This document shows, one piece after another, positions 1 to 11,632 of a stretch of DNA of 64,000 bases. The translations under genes were made by a program, and so were the position numbers. This stretch comes from Circinella umbellata (taxonomy: Eukaryota > Mucoromycota > Mucoromycetes > Mucorales > Lichtheimiaceae): the NCBI GenBank assembly GCA_025093555.1, contig JAIWNF010000022.1:186001-250000 (forward strand). The letters run 5' to 3'. Within the stretch, counting starts at the first letter, position 1. Every line of letters begins with the position of its first letter. The notes beneath the pieces are model-generated. The model had not been told where the DNA came from, did not search any database, and saw only the letters and a list, made by a program, of their open reading frames with translations.

Positions 1-57
1 ATTATTTCAAATTCTTAATTACTCTTTCTCTCTCTTACTCTCACTTTTTTTGAAAAA

Positions 58-1098
58 ATGAAATCTACTGCTTTTGCCACCCTTGTCACTCTTTTCTTTG
101 CCATTGCTGGTGTCTTTGCTCAACAAGATACTCCATTCTACACCACTTATCCTATCGGTCAAACCCAACTTAAAGCTGGTCAAGAGTAAGTTTCTTATTA
201 CTATTGCAATTACAATTACAATTCTATTCTAATAATAACTCATTCATTATCATTTTCTTCTTCTATAGTATTACTATCAGTAAGTTTTATTTGATAGATA
301 ACCTTTCTTTTTGCTTCAATGAATGAGTGAATTAATTTATTTTTATTATTTAAATTTTAGCTTGGTTGAATGGTCTTGATCAAGATGTTACTGTTAGATT
401 GCTTGAAGGTACTAACACTAATAACTTGAGCCCTACTGGTATTGAATTCACTGTTGATGGTTCTTCTGGATCGTACGATTGGACTGTAAGATATTTTGTT
501 TATTTATTTATTTAAAAGGGCAAAAAAATTTAAACAAACCAAATGGTAAATGTGTAACCTTAAATTGAACCACTCGATTATTTCTTCTTTTATTATACTA
601 GGTTCCCGCCTCTGTTGATTCTAGTGCTACTTATGCTTTGCAATACGTCTACAGTACCGATGAAGGTTCTACGTAAGTTGTACATTGATATATATTATGA
701 ATCTTTTAAAAAAAAATTATATGTGTGATCTAATTACTGTTTTGCTTTTATGCAATGACGCGTCTTTTTGTTTTCGTGTTAATTTATATATTAGTGAATA
801 CAACTATTCTGGTCAATTTTCTATTTCTGGTGGTTCTGGTGCTTCTTCATCTATCATTGCTTCATCTTCAGTCGCCGCTACTTCTTCACCTGTGCCTTCC
901 CAATCCGCTTCTGCTTCAGCTTCCGCTTCCCAACAATCATCTTCCTCTGCTCCCTCTTCTTCATCTGCTTCAAAAACCCAAAGTGCTTCTCAAACTCCTA
1001 CTCCTGACGACGAAGAAAGTGCTGCCATGATGAGTGCCAAGTGGACTATTGTTTCAATGGTTGCCCCTGCTCTTATTGCTGTTGCTATGGCTGCTTAA
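58..1098 (+). CDS. Secreted GPI-type cell-wall protein with Kre9/Knh1 N-terminal domain
   Basis: Five exons: 58-185, 269-279, 361-485, 602-672 and 795-1098, giving 212 aa. Seen: an N-terminal signal peptide (MKSTAFATLVTLFFAIAGVFA, residues 1-21), then a beta-sandwich-like domain (about residues 25-115) with the hallmark DITITWLNG directly after the signal region. A Ser/Ala/Thr-rich stalk follows, and a hydrophobic tail (SAKWTIVSMVAPALIAVAMAA) fits GPI attachment. Known: this domain (Kre9/Knh1 family, beta-1,6-glucan-linked wall proteins) is common in small GPI-anchored fungal surface proteins. Inferred: it is exported and anchored at the plasma membrane or wall. Exon 2 is only 11 nt; it is required to restore the DITITW motif and the frame, so it is convincing. 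The ATG at 58 is the only one before the signal peptide. A promoter is mostly outside the window. Family call is firm; exact wall role is not known. Confidence 0.88.
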
Positions 1099-1235
1099 TT
1101 TTTTTTTAAAAGAAATAATAATAAAAACTCATTCCATAATTTATTCCTATCTTCTTTTCTCTTACACACAAACAATACTTTTCATTATTCTCGTTTTCCC
1201 CTCCCCCCCATCCAATGAATATTAATTCTTAATAT

Positions 1236-1283
1236 ATTATTATTATTATTACTATTACTATTACTATTACTATTACTATTACT
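1236..1283. repeat. Trinucleotide/hexanucleotide microsatellite (TTA, then TACTAT)
   Basis: The tract begins as TTA repeats and passes into about six ACTATT units. It lies about 140 nt past the stop codon of the Kre9-type gene, in or just beyond its 3' UTR. Confidence 0.85.
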
Positions 1284-4200
1284 TGCTATATTTTTATTAT
1301 ACGATATTAAAAGATTTAGCCTTTATTTTTATTTTATTTTACTATTATTATTCTCTTGTTTACAAGAAAAAAATTAAAATACATTTCATTTTAAAAAAAA
1401 TAAGTATTACCATTTGAACCCATTGACCATGGTGTACACGTTTCTTTAGACTTGTGATACATCCAAAGTGTGGTATCACGTAACACACACTAAATTTACT
1501 GTAATACAAACTTTTTAATAAGTGATTACAATCCCTAAATATAAATAAACCCCCCCCCATGCCAAAAAAAAAAAAACTTCTCTTTATTCTTTTATAGAAA
1601 TTATGTTGTATACAAATTATTGGGACATTTTGATAAAACATCCATTGATTTACACATGAAAAAAGAAATTGAAGAATATTAATGGGGTCTTTACGTTTTT
1701 TATTTTTTTACATTATTTTAGAATAATAATAAAATAGAATCATAAGTTTTTTTGATTGTTTCGAAACTAAAGAATTTGCTTTTGTATTACCTTTCATTCC
1801 ACGTGATGGGAGCGGATTTATTTACTTTTTTTACCATGGAAACCCGATTTATTGACCCAACAACAAGAAGTTAAAATGTTTTCAAATTAACTTTTCAAAA
1901 GATGCAATTCCAATAGGATAAAGTGAAATCAACTATAAGACACATATTCTTTTATAAAATAGTTTTATTTTTTCAATTGAACCTTGTTTATCCAATGTTC
2001 ACTTAATCGTGTTTGTCTGCAGAAGTAAATATTTTTCTCCGGTGAAAAAAAAAAAAAATTCTTTCTGAGATTATTTTTATTTAAACTTTCTGTTACATTT
2101 TATAGAAAGGACTTTGGTACGTAAAAGTTTTAGTACAATCAATAAAACGTTGTGTGTTTCTTTTTTCTACAATGATTCGGACTGTACCGTGAAAGAAGAA
2201 AAAACAATTGATATCAAAACCCCATCACTTTTTTTTTGTTCTGTTTTCTCCCTAATAATCACTATAGTAGTGATAATAGAAGATCTTATAATTGAATGAA
2301 AAGAATTAAAAGGGAGGGGGAAGGAGGGGTAAATGTAGATTTATAGAAAACAACGATAGAATAAAAAGAATAATATAATTAAGAAAGTTTAGAAGAGAAG
2401 AGAATATTTAGTTGTTAATTTTTATTATGAAATGAAAATGTTGTTATTGTTTATTAATGAAAAATGACTCTTCATTTGTTGTTGCGTTATAAGTTTTTCA
2501 TAGAAATATTTATTAAATGAATTAATAAAGGGGTACGTAAAAAAAAAAAAAAAAAGATGTACATTACTCAGCATTTGTTGGAAATAATATATTATTTTCT
2601 TAATAAAATGAGAGTGCACATGAATATAAGTTTATTAAACAAAGCAACAAGTTCTGTTTACAAGAAAAAAAGGTGGATCATTTTACCTTCACCCCACAAC
2701 ACCTTTAAAAATTATAATCAACAGTTTATTATTTCATTATTTATTATGTTAAACACGTTTTGTTCCCTTCGTTTTTCAATCATATTTATGAAATATAGTT
2801 TTAATGATTTTTGTATATTTAATTGCTTACATGCATCGATTTTGTTGAAAAAAAAAAAAACATAATTGAATAAATACTATTAGCACAAGTTTTTCATTTT
2901 CATTTAACTATATCACTTTTTTTAAAATAAATATATTTACTGCATTTATTACTGAATTATAATTTTATGTAAAAAAAAAAATAGGAGACGACGGTTGCTG
3001 TGCAAGACGTACTAAGTAGCAAAAGAAAGTTATATGTATCAAATTTTACGTATTTTGATTTTAGAAACAATGTAAATGAAAGGCTTTTTTTTTAATTAAA
3101 AAAGAACGAAGAGAGAAAACAACATTGATTATAAACCGATTCTATGTATCATAGTACGTAACAAACTTAAATATGTATTTGAAAATTACTTAGTACTGAG
3201 TATACCATATGAATTTTCAGTGATATAATTGAGAAAACAAAATTTTTAATTGTACATGGACAAAAAAAAATTATAACTGAATCCCATTTACATGTATACG
3301 CATTTTTTTTTTAATTTTCGTCTTAAAGTATTTATACGTACTGTTCTTGTAACGAATTGCTCATAAGAATTGATCATGAAAAAAGATAGAAGCGTTCTCC
3401 ATTTCAAGTTTAACTAGAACAAGTTATTGATAGAAGAAATGGTTTTCTGTTTATATATCATAATACTCTGGAATAAATTACATTACTGTTTTTTTATCTA
3501 TCATGCAAAGACTGTTGATTTGCAACAGTTAATATTTAATTTATAATTTTGAAACCAAAAAAAAATGGCGTATTATAATAAATATAACTAATTAGAGGTT
3601 AATAAGCTCATATCAAAAGAAGTGCATTAAATGAAATATCTTTTACCCTTTACGTGTGATATTTCGATAAGTGGAATATATTTTTTAAGCAGTCTTGGAT
3701 TAATTTGGTAGAACAATACGTAAATTTATTACTTTATAAGAGCTTTTAAAAACATGACGGCACCATTCTGAATGAACAAAAAAAATTATGTTTGACGTAA
3801 TTCTGCATAAATTACAAAATGCTAATAGTGTTTACTAGTTTCCTCCCCCCACGACTATCTTTTCATTTGTTCACTCACATTTATCATTTCTATTACATAT
3901 CAATGTCAAATCATAATTTCATACTATTATGATTGCATGTTCTGACCATTACTGATTATTCTTGGTTTTTAGCTAAGCATAGTTGCATTACACTTTGCCT
4001 TATTTCATCCTTGAATTCACGAATGGATCCTTTGAAAAGCAATAGCTGAATTTTTTTGTGGAAATAAAATAAAATAAAATATATAAAAAGATCATATATG
4101 CTTCTATATTTATTCATTCATTTATTTATTTTGTTATAGTTTAACATGCTTTGTTTTATTTTATTTTATTTTTCGCATTGTTGTATGATTTTTGAGGTAT

Positions 4201-6342
4201 TAGGGAAATATTCTCTGGGTCTAGTTCAATGAGTAACTCTTTTGAAAGCGGTAACTAAAATTCCATAATCTGATTAGTTCTTCTCGCTTATGGATTGTTG
4301 TACAAGCCCTTTGTTACAACACTGGACGTTTCAATATGTTCATCGCTAATTTAGTTCTCTATGATTTATTCACTTAATCAACACTCTTATTTATTTTACT
4401 TGAATAACTATATTATTTCTTCAACAATTACGTAAAGAAATTATAGAATAAGTATACATTTGCAATTATTTGTCAGTTTATGGAATAGACACATACAACT
4501 TTAAAAATCTACGTATTTGACAAAAAAAATAAAAGTGCTAAATAAGACATATATAAACACATACACAGAAAGATTATTAAAACAGTAATGCAGTTACGTA
4601 TATATATATAGCTGATGCATATAGAACAGAAGTTAAGAAATACCCTTTTCTTTTTTATAAGTACTCATGCAATAAAAATTTGCCATCGAGTAATAAGTAG
4701 TAAAGAAGAAAGGAGATGCTGGATTATGTGAGCCAATAAATAAAAACCACAGATTTTAAACATAAAGAAGAATGAGTATCTTTTCTATTAATAATTATTC
4801 TTCAAACATATTTGAGGCAAAACTCATTTCAATTTTACTTTTATTCATTAGATTTACCTAGTAGAAAAATAATAGTGGTCTATGTGAATTGTTTTGTACT
4901 TTCATATCAGCTATATTCTCTGTTAAAATAAAATAAGTATGGAGTAAATAATATAATATATTTTTAATTCAAAGTACAACTACTACTACATCCTATTGTT
5001 AAAAAAAACAGGATACTCTTTTATATTGGAATTGTTAATTTATTTACCAAGTCATTTTGAAAGAATTATTGTCACTACATTCTTGCCAAAAGAATAGCGT
5101 TGGTTAAATATATAATAAATAGTCTATTATTTACCAAAATCAAATCATATTTATATACGTACCTCATCTTTATTAATCATCAAGACTGCACTATTTCCTA
5201 TGTTCCACATTCCGAATTATTATATCTTACGTACACTCTATTACATATAGTTATTGTGAAAAGCTACTACGCACTTTTTAGATCTTGTACCAAAAAACTT
5301 AAAAAATATTTTCCTTACTTTTTTTTTTTACCCCATACACACAACTCTCGTTCTTTTCTGTATAACGTTTTATGGATCTATATAGTTTATTATATAAACG
5401 ATGACATGGAGAAAAAAAGGAGGATAATTATCTTTAGGAGTAGTAAATACGTAGTATGTTAATAGGGAAGAAAAGAAAAGAGGGAGGGGTTTGCTTCTAT
5501 GTATATTCAAAAGTAAACTAATTGCCGTTTAATAATGATAATAACAACAACTGAGAATAATGTGCTTTTTTTACTTATGGGTACGTAGTGTAGGACTTAT
5601 ATTCATGGGGTTCCAAGTATATATATAAAAAATAAGGATTTTTTATAATATCATCATCATTCCTCTTTCTATTTTGATCGCTTTAGGGTGTGTGCGTGTG
5701 AGTGAGAGAGAGAAGAGTTGTAAACCGGTTTTATTCTGCTCCGCTATCCACTACATTCCGCTAGTGTATAATAACAATAAAATAGATTTTATAACTCTAT
5801 ATTTCATTCTTTGCTTATTCTATATAGTTCTATAAAATCATTGAATAATCAGAAGTGATTACTATTCATTTTATCAGCACCATACTAGACAGATTACTAA
5901 ACAAATAAAAAGAGGATAAATGACAAATTAGGGAAACTGTGATGAGCAATGGTATGCATCAAAAAGTTGATAAACGAATTATACTAATAAGGTCAGGAGT
6001 TATCGTGAGAAAAATAGCACGTATGTTTGCTATAAACTTATATATTTAGAACAGTGTAAAAATGGTCGAGGAATAATAATAGCAATACTAATTAAGTTCA
6101 TCCGGTTATGCTTATGTATCTAAGAAATCAAGCTATCTTTGTTTTTCTTAAGCATTTTTTTTTGGAATTAAAATACGCTATATAGAAATGTGGGGAATTA
6201 TACAAAGAGATATAGAGAGAGATAGTTCTGATGACAAAAGAAATAATGAATTTCGATGAAAGCGAATAATTGATCACGCCACATCACATTTAAGCGTAAT
6301 TAAATATTCATTCTCTGTCTCCTTTAAGAAAAGAGAAAAAAT

Positions 6343-6402
6343 ATAGGTATATTTTTGACTATTTTCTCATAGTTTGACCAATGACATTACAAATATACCT
6401 AT
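6343..6402. promoter_or_regulatory. 12-bp inverted repeat in the urate oxidase promoter
   Basis: ATAGGTATATTT (6343-6354) and its exact reverse complement AAATATACCTAT (6391-6402) are separated by 36 nt. Four TTTGAC cores occur nearby, at 6354, 6373 and 6412 on the + strand and 6475-6480 on the minus strand. They lie about 135-270 nt upstream of the urate oxidase ATG, so a regulatory role is plausible but inferred. Confidence 0.4.
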
Positions 6403-6515
6403 GACGAAACTTTTGACAAGTTTTTATCGTATAATCGCGTGAAAAATACCCTTTTACTTCCCAAATAGGTGCTAGTCAAACTCCGTACTAGGGTATAATC
6501 TCTTTTCCAAAAACG

Positions 6516-6537
6516 TATAAATAACTCCCCGCTTATC
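6516..6537 (+). promoter_or_regulatory. TATA box and GATA-type site of the urate oxidase gene
   Basis: TATAAATA at 6516-6523 lies 93 nt upstream of the ATG, a normal fungal spacing. CTTATC at 6532-6537 is the reverse complement of GATAAG, the target of GATA nitrogen-catabolite regulators. A single GATA site is weak evidence, but it fits a purine-catabolic gene. Confidence 0.5.
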
Positions 6538-6615
6538 ACCATCTTTCTTTCTGGTTTTTTTTTATCAACAATTCACTATTTATCCCAATAAACTCAAAAT
6601 CTAAACCAAACAAAA

Positions 6616-7858
6616 ATGTCAAACTCCAACGTTTACTTGAAGACTGCCCGTTACGGCAAGGATTTGGTTCGTCTCATGCGTGTCTATCGTGAGCCTTCTG
6701 GTGTCCAACGCTGCACTGAATTAACTGTAAGTCTTTCTTTTTTTTCACGAAAAAAAAGAATAACCAAATGAGAATGAAAAAGGAGGGGTAGGATGAGAAA
6801 ACATAAATTTCATAATACTTATTTATAAACTACTTTTTTTTTTATTATTCAACAGGTTCGTCTCTTGTTGGAAGGTGATATTGAAACATCATATACCAAA
6901 GCTGACAATTCAGTTGTTGTTACCACTGGTAAGGGATAATGCATGAAGAGGATTAAATTGAATAGAAAGGAAACAAAAAATTAGGGAATGGGAGAAATTA
7001 TCTTTTTTTTTGGATACTTATGGAAGTTATTTATAACATTTTAGATACTTGCAAAAACACATGTAATATCATTGCCAAGCGTAGTCAAAATGTGGATAAC
7101 ATTGAAGTATTTGCTCAAGAAATCACCCGTCATGTCCTTAATCAATACAAACATATTTCTTCTGCTCATGTCAAGATCATCAAGCACAAATGGACTCGTT
7201 TAAATGTTAACGGCAAGCCTCATCCTCACTCATTCGTTCGTGACGGTGAAGATATTTCTACTACTGAAGTTGACCATTATCGTGCTGGTGACAAGGTTAC
7301 TATCAAGTCCGGCCTTGACAAACTTTTGGTATTGAAGACGACTGGTTCGGCTTTCCATGGTTTCTACAAGGATGAATATACCACTTTGCCCGAAGTTTGG
7401 GATCGTATTTTCTCTACTACTGTTAATGCTAGTTGGATTATTGGTCCCGCCCCCGCCTCTGCTTTGGCCAACATTGACTTCCCTGCCATCCACGCTGGTG
7501 TTCGTCAAATCACCACTGATACTTTTGCCACCGATGACTCTGCTTCCGTTCAAGCTACTCTTTACTTGATGGAACAACAAATCTTGGCCAAGTTCCCCGC
7601 TGTCAACGAAATTTACTATGCTCTCCCCAACAAGCATTATGTTGGTGTTGATATGAGTAAATTCAACATTAATAATACTGGTAGCAATATGGAAGTCTAT
7701 CATCCTCAAGCAGATCCTTCTGGTAAGTTTTATTTATATTTATGATTACTTTGATGAAAAATAATATAAAGGAGAAAAAAGAGCTGTATTGATATATTAT
7801 TATAATAACAGGTTTAATCACTGCCACACTTGCTCGCAAGCAACCTGCCAAGTTGTAA
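6616..7858 (+). CDS. Urate oxidase (uricase), peroxisomal
   Basis: Four exons (6616-6726, 6856-6928, 7045-7722, 7812-7858) give 302 aa, the usual length. It oxidises uric acid to 5-hydroxyisourate with release of H2O2 in purine catabolism. The sequence aligns closely with the well-known Aspergillus flavus enzyme. The catalytic Lys is K15 in ARYGKD, the catalytic Thr is T61 in VVTTDT, and the active-site His is H259 in LPNKHY. The substrate-binding region SASVQATLY and the motif GKPHPHSF are intact. The C-terminus PAKL ends in AKL, a PTS1 peroxisomal signal encoded in the last short exon. It is convergent with acyl-CoA oxidase, another H2O2-producing peroxisomal enzyme. A TATA box lies at 6516. 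No missing residue or frameshift is visible. Confidence 0.97.
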
Positions 7859-8722
7859 AGAAGCTGGCTCTTCTCTCGAATTGTGCTTCAATGTGTATGT
7901 GACCCATCTCAAAACATAAATATTTTTAAGCACTTATCCTCTTTTCTTTTTCTTTTTTTTTTTTTTTTAAAAAAAAAAGAATTATCATAGTTAGTTACCC
8001 CCACCTTTTTCATACACATGTATTTTAATTATGTATATATATAACTTATAATTTTGGAATACAAATACTATTTCTTTATTATTATTGCAACTGACAACAA
8101 TTTTGCGGGGATTTTTTTTTTTGGTTTCCGGGACCACATTCTTTACTTATCAAATTATGTTACACGAAAATATACTTTATCAATAGAACCAAAACGGGAT
8201 GGATTTAGTTGATCACATTATTATTCCCAAAAAGAAAGTGTCTTGGATATCTTATCAACAGATGTAATCATAGGGAGCTTTACTTGTTGATAAATAAAAA
8301 TAATTTTTAAGTTGACATACTTTGCGTTTCTTTTTTTATTTAGGTTTTGTGCATAATGATAATACTACTTTTGTATAAAATAATAATTTTGAGTGTTTTG
8401 ACTATTAGATAAGTGTTAGTCAGCTGTTAATCACATATACTAAATCGGTTAAAGTTACTTTATCTTTTTACAACAAAAAAAAAACCCATATGCTCCTCAT
8501 AAAGGTCTTTTTTCGTTTTCGTTTTTTTTTCGCAGACTCAAAAACTATTTATATATATAACTTTTCTGAAAAAAAAAAGTAAATTAAAGAATGTAAAAAA
8601 TACAACATACGTAGTTTGATTTATTGAATAGAGTTAAAAAAAAGAGAACATAATAAAATATAATACATCATAATAATGGGATAATAACAGACAAGTCTAA
8701 ATAACATATAAGGACGAAAGGT
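7859..8722. other. Convergent intergenic region
   Basis: An 864-bp space between the 3' ends of the urate oxidase and acyl-CoA oxidase genes. It contains T- and A-homopolymers and presumably both 3' UTRs. No gene is seen in it. Confidence 0.6.
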
Positions 8723-11632
8723 CTATAATTTGGCGGAATCGTTTCTATTCTTCAAGGCGAATTGTCTCATGGGCTTAATAGACTCCTCAAATGCATCAAC
8801 AACCTGTGTATTGTTTAATGGTTCCTGCTCTGCCATGGCAGTTAATGCAGGGTACTTTATGTAAGCAAATTAAAAAAGAGAGAGAGAGAGAGAAAACTGT
8901 TAGCATAAGTCACAACTCTTTCGTTGTCTTAGTACCGAAAAAACTGTAATGAAAAATTATTAACTTACCACATCCCCATCATATCGACCCAATGCAGAGT
9001 GAAGCATATAGTCTGGAATAGCAAAAGCGTCTACCAAAGGAACTGCATCGAGACGAATTACCTTAAGTAGATCTTGTACTTGTTGTTTGACCATTTCTAA
9101 TTGTTCTGCTGAAAAGTAACTGGATAAAACAAAATCGGAAAGGTCTTTTTCCATCACATGGAGTGCAAACAAAGAGGCGACTGCTTGTAAAATCTTACGT
9201 CCTCCAGTGCCAAGTTTCAATGCGTCTTCCTTATTGTCACGTTGTATGGCAGTAAAGAATGTGCGAACAATGAAATATTGACAATGAGCACGTGAGATAC
9301 GATGTAAATCAACAAGAGCATCATTCCAAGGACGGCCTTGGTGATCAATTTGCTCAGCAACCTTAGCAATGCCATAAGCGGCTCGGAAACCAAATGCAGA
9401 AAGAATTACTTCAGGATTCAAAAAGTCTGTAGGTGTGGTAGCAGGGCATTTGGCTTTGGGATTTTGTAAATATTGCGCCAAGTAAGTGAGAGTAAGATTA
9501 TGTTCGGATGGCTGAGCAGTACCAGCAATAACATTACGGTACGTCTTTAACAAATAACGAGATGTTTGTTGATAAATCATGTTGTTATCACCTTCAACCT
9601 ATATATCACATTATCAAAGTATCATAAATCATCCATTACTAGAATCATCAATCTATATACCCGTGCTGCCTTTTTTTTTCTCAAAGAAAAATAACTTACA
9701 GTCATACTAGGAAGATAATCGTTATAAAAGTGTCCTAAACCGGAAAACATACTGTAACCATGACCACCACATGAACGGCGACATTCTTCAATGCCATCTA
9801 CAGCCATAAACGAAGTTAAACTATAGGTAGTAGAAAAAAAATAATTATTATCATATGCATTTCTAATTCTCTTCAACATCAGATATAAGAATCTATCATA
9901 CTACTTTTTTGCCCAACTGTAATATTTTTATATTGTTTTTTTTTTTTACCTTTTCAACCCGGATGAAGTAGCATGAAGATCAGCTAAAATATCAAAATTT
10001 CCTTGTTTCATAGCTTCAATATTCAAATGATAAAGGCGCAGCATTTCACGACCAGTGAACATCAATGCATAAGCATTCGCAATAATTGGAAGGATACGAT
10101 ATTGCACCATGGTATAATCAATGACAGAAGTTTCAATTGTTTCACCATTCCACTTGCGTGGACTTGTAGAATCATAAAATTGACGTCGAACAGCTGCATA
10201 TCGAACTGCAACTGTAGATGACCGTGCTAATGCGCGTCCCGTTTCTATATAAATGTTTTAATGTAATTTTCGTACGTACTATTAGAAAAAATGATAATAC
10301 GTATTTATTTTTTATTATTCTATTAAATAATAAATACTTACCGCTAACAATAGATGCTCGAACGTGTACCATACCACCATATGATAATTTTGAATTTACA
10401 GGTTTGATGTATTCACCCGAACCAGGTTTTACTTGAGCATATCTTGCCAACATGGAAACATGGGGAATACGAAAGTGATCAAACATCATAAAACCGTTAT
10501 CCTAAATTTTGATAAATAAATAACTATAATTTGTTTTATAATATTTAAAAACTATCAAAAAATACGTAGTAATAATAAAAACATACCACAGTATTATATC
10601 CCATTTTGGGTCCAATATCTCCGATAGTTAAACCAGGAAGAGGCATATGATCTTCAAGGCTACGAATTTGAGCGCAAAAAGTGTGTGGTCCATAATCTTT
10701 ATCATGAATAATTAAACGGGCCATAATAATAGCATAATTAGCCGTTCTTCCAAGAGCACCAATCCACCATTTGGCAGAAGATAAATGAGGTGAATGAATT
10801 TCGAATTCGTTGGTTTCAGGAATATAAGTTGCTGTTGTTTCAAGTCCACGAATATTTGAACCATGACCAAGCTAATACATATCAAAATGTTTAGAATGAT
10901 AGGTTATATAAAAATAAAAAATAAAAAGATTGGATATTTTATATTTTATATCTTGTATATTTTCTATATAATACATACCTCAGTTTGAGCATAGCAACCA
11001 ATAATTTCATCTCTTTTGGATGGTTCCAGAAATAACTTACGCTGCTCTTCATTACATTGACCTTCTAATGTAGGAACAAACATAATATAATGGAGGCGAT
11101 ACTGAAGCATATATATAATTTTTTTTATATTTTTAGTATAATGATTTAATATGTAAATGTATATAAAATCGATGAAAACATGAAAAATAGCATGTGTCTC
11201 TTACAGGTGATGGTTGATCATAAAGGCTATGAACGATCTTTTCATCTACATCATCCCAATTGTGTTTTCTAAAAGTTGTATCTTGCTTAGTACGTAAAAA
11301 ATGATAATTTGAGTTTCTTAAAAAATTGTTAAAAATGATTTTTTTTTTTACTTTCTAAGTTCTAGGAATCGTCTATCCTTTCTCCAGGCATCTCTGATCT
11401 TTTCATCTCGGCCTTGAAAATAACGTCGTGACTTGTCAAATACAGGATCGTTTTCAAGAATTGGAACGATTTTATCCAGTTTTTCAAGATACTCTTCTCC
11501 ATAAATAAATTTAGACAAGGTCTTTACATCAAACGTAGCCTTGGCACGTTCCTGTTCAATAAGGGCAGCACCTGTTGGCTCCTTGACAGGTAAATTGGGA
11601 AATCGAGTGGGTCCATTATGTTTAGTTGTCAT
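8723..11632 (-). CDS. Acyl-CoA oxidase, peroxisomal
   Basis: Nine exons on the minus strand: 11352-11632, 11205-11268, 10979-11101, 10587-10871, 10342-10501, 9950-10244, 9700-9820, 8969-9598 and 8723-8854. They give 696 aa, normal for the family. It catalyses the first step of peroxisomal beta-oxidation, forming trans-2-enoyl-CoA and H2O2 with FAD. Seen in order: an N-terminal helical part, the central beta domain (KWWIGALGR, then LTIGDIGPKMGYN), the C-terminal helical part (ARSSTVAVRYAAVRRQF), the signature CGGHGYSMFSGL, and TVEGDNN, where E445 matches the catalytic Glu. The protein ends in AKL, a PTS1 signal. The ATG at 11632 gives the usual short N-terminus. It is convergent with urate oxidase and shares its targeting signal, so both act in peroxisomes with catalase. 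Which of several fungal isoforms it is cannot be told. Confidence 0.96.

Larger units (their letters stand above)
1099..6615. other. 5.5-kb intergenic desert
   Basis: No reading frame here looks like protein: the open frames are short, Phe/Ile/Lys/Asn-rich and lack splice-linked continuations. It holds a TTA/CTA microsatellite at 1236-1283, many A/T homopolymers, at least 13 copies of TACGTA between 2.1 and 5.6 kb, and the urate oxidase promoter at the right end. I see no tRNA T-arm or rRNA signature. Confidence 0.6.

Noticed and set aside
5100..5462. 120-codon + strand frame in the 1.1-6.6 kb desert
   Set aside because: Composition (Tyr, Ile, Phe, Leu, Lys) is what random AT-rich DNA gives; no motif and no supporting splice sites.
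7230..7709. 159-codon minus-strand open frame across urate oxidase exon 3
   Set aside because: It is the antisense shadow of a well-conserved exon whose codon pattern leaves the other strand open.
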